Below, one piece after another: positions 57,874 to 64,000 of a DNA stretch of 64,000 bases (the stretch's first letter is position 1; each line of letters opens with the position of its first letter). The DNA is taken from contig CANTFL010001429.1 of assembly GCA_947650285.1 (NCBI GenBank), positions 1-64,000 on the forward strand. The letters are read 5' to 3'. A program made the translations under genes and the position numbers. Source of the stretch: Hyaloperonospora brassicae (Eukaryota; Oomycota; Peronosporomycetes; Peronosporales; Peronosporaceae). Under the pieces are notes generated by a model. It was not told the origin of the DNA. It did no database searches and saw only the letters and a list, made by a program, of their open reading frames with translations.

Positions 57874-59767
57874 GGACGCGTTGAACATCTCCAACTGAAC
57901 GACCACCTGTGTCCAACTCTATGTCCAACTACACAAATACATTAAATCAGTTGTTTTTGGGTTGTAATTTGTGCTCGTCTTTACAGATGGCTAAACGACA
58001 GCGGTACATAGCACCGCGTATTGCGATCAATACAAACGTTTCATAATCTAAAGACGACAGTCCTCTCCCCCACACCATTGCCAAACGTTACGCCTTGGCG
58101 TTTGGTAGCATACATCAACAACTTCCGAGCCAAATTCCTGCACTGACGTAAGACAAATTCGAGCCAAGGTGCTACACTGACGTAAGGCAGGTTCGAGCCA
58201 AGGGGATGCAAAGCTTACTGTTTACCTTCATTTGATCCTTTCGCGATTTGTAAAGCTACTGGTTTCTGATTTCTGGATGGAAAATCGTCAGCAAGGCAAA
58301 CACTGCTCGATTACGTATCCCCAGCAGTCCGTGCTCAATGGCAAGACGCGAACTGACCTTTCGAATATAAGTAGAAAGTCAATACTATGTGTGGCCACTA
58401 CTGGAGCGAAGGACAGTAGCAAAATTGAAGGGCGCGGTAGGAAATTAACTCAGACTTAAGAATTGTTTACGTTGATCATGAGAACGACAGCTATTTCGAG
58501 TCTAACTATTAGGAAAGTGAAGTGCAAGACTTCTTTGACTCCGATCGAGCGATAATTGCAGACACACCTAATTTAGCTGGTATGTACACAGAGAGGAAAG
58601 CGAAACCGGACACTTAGCCTCCCACGAATCGCCTCTCAAACAGCTCGAAAGAGTGGCCGACAAGCTGCACAAACCTTTTGGAGGACACACTTTGATACGT
58701 CGCGACGCGGCTTCTAAAGCTCTTTTTGAGGAAGGTGGTCATTGAGGCTTCTTGCCTAAGATTGAGAAGCAACATAGTCACAACAGAGAGATGGATGAAG
58801 TCAGCACCCGTACAGGAAAGTTGTTTTGGAAGACTTGGTATATTATCTGTGGCAATGATGGATCCGGCAGCAAGGATCGCGTCATTAAAAGAAACACCCG
58901 GAGTCGTTTAACAGGTTGTAAATAGTCATGCCGTACCGACCTATGCGGAATCGCGAACACGTACACTACTATATTTTTGCAACCTAGCACTCTTCATGAC
59001 GTAGGTTCATCAGCAGCTTGAGCGCGACGGCGTATCCACGCTTGTTTCTCAGTCATCCTGTCAAACACGATACATATATACTCAACATTAGTGTGTAGTT
59101 GCATATTATCACCGTTTGTTGAGACATGTGCGTCGGAAAGAATCACAAGACTGTCATGCCGAGCGAAATAGTCTATCACTATCCTTTATTTCTTGTTTTG
59201 TGATCGCCTTCTAGAGCCTGGCGTTGTCCACTGACCCCCGTACATCAACGAAACCGGTGACGCAGTAGTGTGCAAAACCAATACGATTTAAATCTTGTTC
59301 TGCCAGCAGGTGTGCTCAGTCGCGGTAGAGCTCGTCAACTCTAACATATTGCCCTGAAGTTGCGGAAGAATTGATTACCTACATGTCAGAGCCCAATTTA
59401 GTATGCCGTAGGCGGATCACGGTCCTACCTTATCCCGATAATTTCGTTTTCGCAGGTCCGCGTACATTCATAGGAATGCAGTTGCGGCGGGAGGTGACAC
59501 ATTGAATGTAAGGATCGGCTGTTTGAGGGCTAGTTCGCCTCCTATTGAATCGGCGGGGACCCGGGCAGTTTCGTGTTGTCCCTATAAGTTTGTTTGTGTT
59601 CTTTGAGCTTCTCTTAGCGTAAATTCGGTCCTATGTTCCGCTGTCGTTTTGCCATCTGTCAAGACGATCACAGAGTACGGCCCCAAACAACTGATCGAAT
59701 GTACTTGTGTAGTTGGACATAGAGTTGGACACAGGTGGTCGTTCAGTTGGAGATGTTTAACGCGTCC
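57874..59767. mobile_element. DNA transposon with ~143-bp terminal inverted repeats
   Basis: The left end (57874-58016) and right end (59626-59767) are inverted repeats, nearly identical over the outer 68 bases and then more diverged, starting GGACGCGTT and ending AACGCGTCC. The element splits two blocks that are close together upstream of PL-B, so it is an insertion of about 1.9 kb. Flanks show a weak direct repeat (cctggcgaa left, tctggctgt right), compatible with an 8-9 bp target duplication. Interior frames (58232-58459, 58726-58911) are too damaged to name a transposase. Long inverted repeats fit a Mutator-like or hAT-like class; this is a guess. Confidence 0.75.
58123..58203 (+). repeat. 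~34-bp tandem repeat inside the transposon
   Basis: Two full units and a partial third share cgagccaa...cactgacgtaag and lie about 100 bases inside the left inverted repeat. Such subterminal repeats are common transposase-binding sites, but this is inference. Confidence 0.7.
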
Positions 59768-60090
59768 TCTGGCTGTTTGCCTCCTGTGGCATAGCGCAGC
59801 GGGGAATAGACCTTTACCATTTCTTGAAGCTTCACGATTAGACACTTCCTGTCCAGGGCCAGGGGGTTGGTAGAAATGATGCTCTTGGATTACCAAAACG
59901 ATAGGCCTTGTCGGTAAAGTGACGTTTAGCGGTGACAAACGTGTCGCCGACGTTTCGCACGCTGCTGCCGACTACGAAAGTGTACACATGCCGTCGGACT
60001 CCCGAGAATGTGAGCGGGTAAATCAATTAGCGCCGCATTCCACAAGTGTCTTGCGCACGTCACAAGGCATCAACTCGCGACGACGGCACT
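59768..60090 (+). promoter_or_regulatory. Proximal upstream region of PL-D
   Basis: Aligns with 20218-20615 before PL-B, including the cctgtggcatagcgcagcgg word (59790-59809), cacttcctgtccaggg, gtgtcgccgacgtttcgc and the leader before the ATG. Only one unit of the PL-B promoter repeat is present (59967-59989). The transposon end lies about 320 bases before the start codon. Confidence 0.5.
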
Positions 60091-61302
60091 ATGGTCTCCA
60101 TTCGTGCAGCTATGCTAACTTCTGCAATGCTGATAGTCAGTGCGGCGCTCCGCGAGACTTCGGCTGAAGATTCCTGGAGTGAGATGATTCAGGACGATAC
60201 TGGCGGCCAAAATTCATCGGACACTCCAAGTTGGGGCAGTGGCGAAGATGGCGGTGGCGACAAGAAACAGGGCGGCGTCGATAAGAACGGCAGCGGCGGT
60301 GGTGGCAAAGAGGGGTTCAGTGATCTCGAAGCCAGCACACCATCAACTGGTGGAGGGAGCAGCAAACCGTCTGCCGGTGGAGGAAAAGTGCCCGATGGGA
60401 CGTGGCCCAAGAGCACGGGAACTGTTCAGCTCAAGGCACCGCAAGTCATCAAGGCTGGCGAGGACTTTGATGGAAAGATGCAGACGTTCGAGCGATCGGA
60501 TGTCACGTGCCAGGGACAGAAGGAGAGCGGATCGGACACCGCTGTTTTCCTTGTCGAAGCTGGTGCCACGCTCCGAAATGTCATCATCGGCAAGAACCAA
60601 ATGGAGGGTGTTCATTGCGTTGAACATGACTGCGTGATTGTCAACGTTTGGTGGGATGACGTCTGCGAGGATGCGCTCACTATCAAAGGTGGCACCGCGT
60701 CCAGTGTTTCGATGGTCATCGGTGGAGGCGCTCGGCTGGCCGATGACAAGGTCGTCCAGCATAACGGCCCCGGTACTGTCAAGATTGACGGTTTTTACGC
60801 AAAAGACGTTGCCAAGCTCTACTGTTCCTGTGGTACGTGCGGTGACATTGCGCGAAAGGTGGAAGTCACAAACGTGTATGTCGAGGATCTACAAGATACT
60901 GTGGTGACGGTGAACAAGAACTACAAGGACGAGGCCAAGCTGAGCGACATCTGGGTCACCTCTACCAAAGACAAGCCGAGCATTTGCCAGTGGTGGGAGG
61001 GCAATGCCGACGGCGAGCCTACAAAATTGGGTAACGGATCGACGCCACCACTCTGTCAGTACTCGGAGAGCGACGTGCAAATCAACAAAGGCGCACCTTC
61101 TGTTGGAAGATCGAAATCGAGCAAAGGCTCATCACCGTCTGCATCGTCGGGTGGTGACAGTGTTGAGCAAGAAGCTGGCGTCGTGTCCCCAGGTGGCGGC
61201 GACGGCGAAGACAACAAGAGTAAGGAAGGAGATGATGAAGGTGAAGACAAGGGAGACGAGAAGAAGGACAAGAAAGATGACAAGAAAGAGGGCGAAGAGT
61301 AA
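60091..61302 (+). CDS. PL-D: secreted single-domain PL3 pectate lyase, catalytic Arg replaced
   Basis: The 403-residue product has a signal peptide (MVSIRAAMLTSAMLIVSAAL, cleavage near TSA/ED), the EDSWSEMIQDDTGGQ leader, a short linker and one PL3 domain (about 99-335), followed by a Lys/Glu/Asp-rich tail. An ATG 45 bases upstream (60046) would add residues before the signal peptide and is not favoured. VWWDDVCEDALT and the Asp-Lys pair (D219-K220) are kept. The KLYRSC motif reads KLYCSC: the Arg equivalent to the catalytic base of PL3 enzymes is Cys245 (tgt, 60823-60825). A D-to-V change also occurs at V184 in the CVIDNVWW motif. The protein may thus be folded and secreted but catalytically weak or dead. 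The stop TAA (61300-61302) replaces a Glu codon, cutting off the conserved tail. Confidence 0.9.
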   Translation: MVSIRAAMLTSAMLIVSAALRETSAEDSWSEMIQDDTGGQNSSDTPSWGSGEDGGGDKKQGGVDKNGSGGGGKEGFSDLEASTPSTGGGSSKPSAGGGKVPDGTWPKSTGTVQLKAPQVIKAGEDFDGKMQTFERSDVTCQGQKESGSDTAVFLVEAGATLRNVIIGKNQMEGVHCVEHDCVIVNVWWDDVCEDALTIKGGTASSVSMVIGGGARLADDKVVQHNGPGTVKIDGFYAKDVAKLYCSCGTCGDIARKVEVTNVYVEDLQDTVVTVNKNYKDEAKLSDIWVTSTKDKPSICQWWEGNADGEPTKLGNGSTPPLCQYSESDVQINKGAPSVGRSKSSKGSSPSASSGGDSVEQEAGVVSPGGGDGEDNKSKEGDDEGEDKGDEKKDKKDDKKEGEE

Positions 61303-61434
61303 GTCGTCGCTGGAGCGTCAACATGGGGCGGCACGGGAGGCGGCTTTTCTCCCGACGACGGGACCGATCATTTCACAAAGGATCCGCCACCAACGTCAGC
61401 ATCAAAGTGCAACATCCGTCGCAGGAGGAACTAG
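61303..61434 (+). pseudogene. Untranslated remnant of the PL-D C-terminal tail
   Basis: After the TAA the same frame reads on as VVAGASTWGGTGGGFSPDDG..., then TDHFTKDPPPTSASK, ending RRRRN and TAG at 61432-61434, as in PL-C. Only the one stop interrupts it, so the loss is recent. Confidence 0.8.
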
Positions 61435-64000
61435 AGGAGTGGAGGCACGCTGGAAGATTGGCCCCAAGTCGTTGGTAACTTCGTGGCCGTTTCTTCCAGC
61501 AGTATTTGTGTTGTTCATGTTTTACAAAGGAGTTGTGTTTTGATGGAATCAATCGATATAATGAGTAAATTCGAAGATACTGCGTTACGCACAATAGCTT
61601 GAAAGTCTCACGTGACATGTGTATATTTGCCTTTTCATCGAGACCTCGCTGAATGAAAATCAGTGCTGAGTTGAACACTAACGACAAGTTGCCGCGGCAT
61701 ACGCAAGGTGGACTCGTATTCGCATACAACGAAGCAGAGAAACAAAGGGACCTTGTCACATTATTACGATCGTGGAGGACACAGCAGATAATAAGTGTGC
61801 GAAAGCTGTTTATCGAACTACACGGCAGCTACATTCTGAGGGTGCCTGTAGGTCACGCAGAGTGTACTCCACACGTCACGTTAGGTACGATACAGGTGGG
61901 CCTCTTGTTGTAATCACAAATACATTCGTTGTGTCGCTTCGTCGCCAGGTCACTCATTCCGGCCGCTTAAGAATCTCTTCGTCACACACACGCAAGTAAT
62001 TCATCCACAAGCAGAAGCGAAGAATAGTGCAAAAAAGCGCATGCTTGACGAAATCGCGGAGAAGTCGCGATCCAGAAACTGCCACTCAATCGTCCACTTC
62101 CCATTGCGCCCGGACTTGCCGACTTTCGGAGGGAATACTCGAATTCGTTTGTTGTTGTATAATCTTCTGCTCACGACATGTACTCGTAGGATAGGGTGGG
62201 TTTCATCTTTGTGCTAACGTTAGAGAAAGTCGATCCCACTTGGGGTCAAGGCTTGGAGTTTGGTCGATTGCTACGGGAATATTCGTAAAGCGGCCCAGTT
62301 AAGTGTCGATCTTGACCCAATCTCGACGATTGATCTTCGTCTGAGATCTCCCGATCTGTCCTGCAAGTACTTTTTTGTAGGATCTCGATCGAATTGAATC
62401 CTCCTTTTGACCACTTGACCGCACTTGCACTTGTTCGTGTCAGAGGTAGCCGGATCGTTCCATCGATCGTGGCTGTCCTGTCCTACGTGTAACTTGCGAC
62501 GTCTTATCGCAGCTGGGTAGAGTCTTAAGCTGACGTCATCCGCCCCTGTTCAACCAATACGGCGTGCGCTACTTGCAGCGAGGTTCGGTCGACGTTCTTG
62601 GATGTCGGGACGCCAAAGATCCTGCACGGAAGAGAAGCCTTCGTCGCACGCGACCAGTAAATTCGAAGCCCTCAATGCTCAGTGGTCGAGCAAATAACCC
62701 GAGTGGTTGATAGCGACCCCAGGTCATAATCAAGAGATTACAATATCTGAAGACGCTTAGTATCCTGAAACATGTTGGGAGGCCAATACAGGGTCCAACC
62801 CGGCAAGATGTACATTTGTGTTGCGCAGATCGATCGAAGTCGAATTTCTAAATCATCTCATTACCGAGCGCATTAAAACTTCTTAACATTTGAAATTTTT
62901 TCAACGATCCAGGTCTTATGCGACGAAGACGCGCGGCATCATTAAACACCAGGAGGACAATAAACGTTCCTGTCTGGATATGGTTGCCCGGCCTCGCGTT
63001 CAGATGAATGCAAGCCGGTAGGTCTCTACCGTCCGAACAGATCGATATCTGACTTATCAGTATGCTTCTGCTATCTTGTGGAATATTCTTCGAGTCACAT
63101 CAACTATTTGCAGGATTGCTCCCTTGACTACTTGTCAAAACTTCGTAGCGTGTACCCAAATAAAAGCGCCGCATCCGAAGCATTATCCATATGCTTCAAG
63201 ATTGCGTAAATGTGCGACCTTTGGGTATATATCCAAAATTGTGGATACATTCGAACATTGGATCACCTACCACTATTGTGTCTCGTGTGTTCAAAAAGTC
63301 AACTCCCTCGAGTAAATTCGAACAATTCTATCTGGCGCTTTGGGTCTAAACTTTGATATCATTGTCTCAAACCGATATTTAAGTACTTCCATGCCAGTTA
63401 CCATCTTTGGCATATTAGGTTGCTTTTCCGGTAACCGGTGGCACAGATCTCGAATATATAGTCGACGCATTTATCGTCATTTCGACATTCATCGACAACC
63501 TGTTCACAACATGGCGATGTTGATCATCTTAAGCCTCAAATGAGGTATTTTTCTTTACTTCGTATTATCTTGATTATGGACCTGAGCTTTGAAGAGGCAT
63601 TCATCTACTCGTGAACTCAGATCGGAGTCCACGCAACGAAGGTTGACTCATCTGAGTGGAGGTTGTGACATAGTTGTATTGTCTCCCAGCTTGAAAATGC
63701 GTCAGGTTTGCGACGTTGGTGGATGGACTATCGGTCTACGTCTTCATGACTCACCGAAAACATATTTTTCGCCCAATATCCGGGACGATAAGATCAATAA
63801 TCTCGCTCAAAATTAGCCATATATATTCCAATCATTTCAGAAGCTGAACTATTGTGTACGCCACGCCGTTATAATTCATAATTCATCAACTCATCGCATC
63901 GGTATACATGTTTTGCTATTTGTATACTTGAGTGCGTTTATTCTATTTATTTTTCTGCACCAGGTCGGTACAAGGTCCCAGAATGCCGCAGGTGCACTTT
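61370..64000 (+). repeat. Arm B2 of second inverted duplication (PL-D 3' flank)
   Basis: Inverted partner of 44140-46790, continuing to the last base of the window, so its true end is not seen. It holds the inverted LTR/leader remnant at about 62060-62880. No gene is supported; the frames at 61653-61913, 63076-63315 and 63340-63543 are duplicates of frames in arm B1 with no known motif. Confidence 0.85.
62060..62880 (-). mobile_element. LTR/leader remnant within arm B2
   Basis: Inverted copy of 45300-46110, duplicated with the arm rather than independently inserted. Confidence 0.5.

Overview
The window looks like an accessory, repeat-rich region of an oomycete genome (Peronosporales, Phytophthora or downy-mildew type). 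Three things point there. Several secreted family-PL3 pectate lyases are of oomycete form. There is a long intronless lipid-kinase gene with a PH + FYVE-like + PI4K beta layout. The decayed retroelement mix is oomycete-like: an L1-like LINE with RNase H, Ty3/gypsy remnants, an LTR with TGTAACGGG...CCCGTTACA ends, and a tRNA-derived SINE. The species cannot be named from the sequence alone.

Only a handful of genes are supported. Four related pectate lyase loci are called PL-A to PL-D here. PL-A (4940, +) is only the 5' end, cut by an LTR. PL-B (20616-22712, +) has two tandem PL3 domains. PL-C (46708-49780, -) has two tandem PL3 domains and one frameshift. PL-D (60091-61302, +) has one PL3 domain. 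The one clear housekeeping gene is a PH/FYVE-like/phosphatidylinositol 4-kinase (24190-27432, +). All lyases share a signal peptide, an acidic leader and a Lys/Glu/Asp/Gly-rich low-complexity linker, so they should act outside the cell on host pectate.

Layout: 1-5145 is one arm of a large inverted duplication whose partner lies at about 49575-54390. 5146-7000 is an LTR and leader of a gypsy-like element that truncated PL-A. 7000-19190 is a decayed LINE carrying a second LTR fragment (15525-16970). 19190-23004 is PL-B with its upstream region. 24190-27432 is the kinase. 27433-44140 is AT-rich, gene-poor and made of decayed retroelements, with a GATC-rich satellite-like repeat at 33700-34285. 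44140-46790 and 61370-64000 form a second inverted duplication (the 3' flanks of PL-C and PL-D). 54390-60090 holds repeat copies and a 1.9-kb terminal-inverted-repeat element inserted upstream of PL-D.

PL-C joins the two duplications: its 5' side matches the PL-A locus and its 3' side matches the PL-D locus. The lyase family is therefore being duplicated, inverted, internally duplicated and broken by transposable elements. Three of the four copies carry lesions in the sense of a truncation, a frameshift or a lost catalytic residue, and PL-B has lost the end of its tail.
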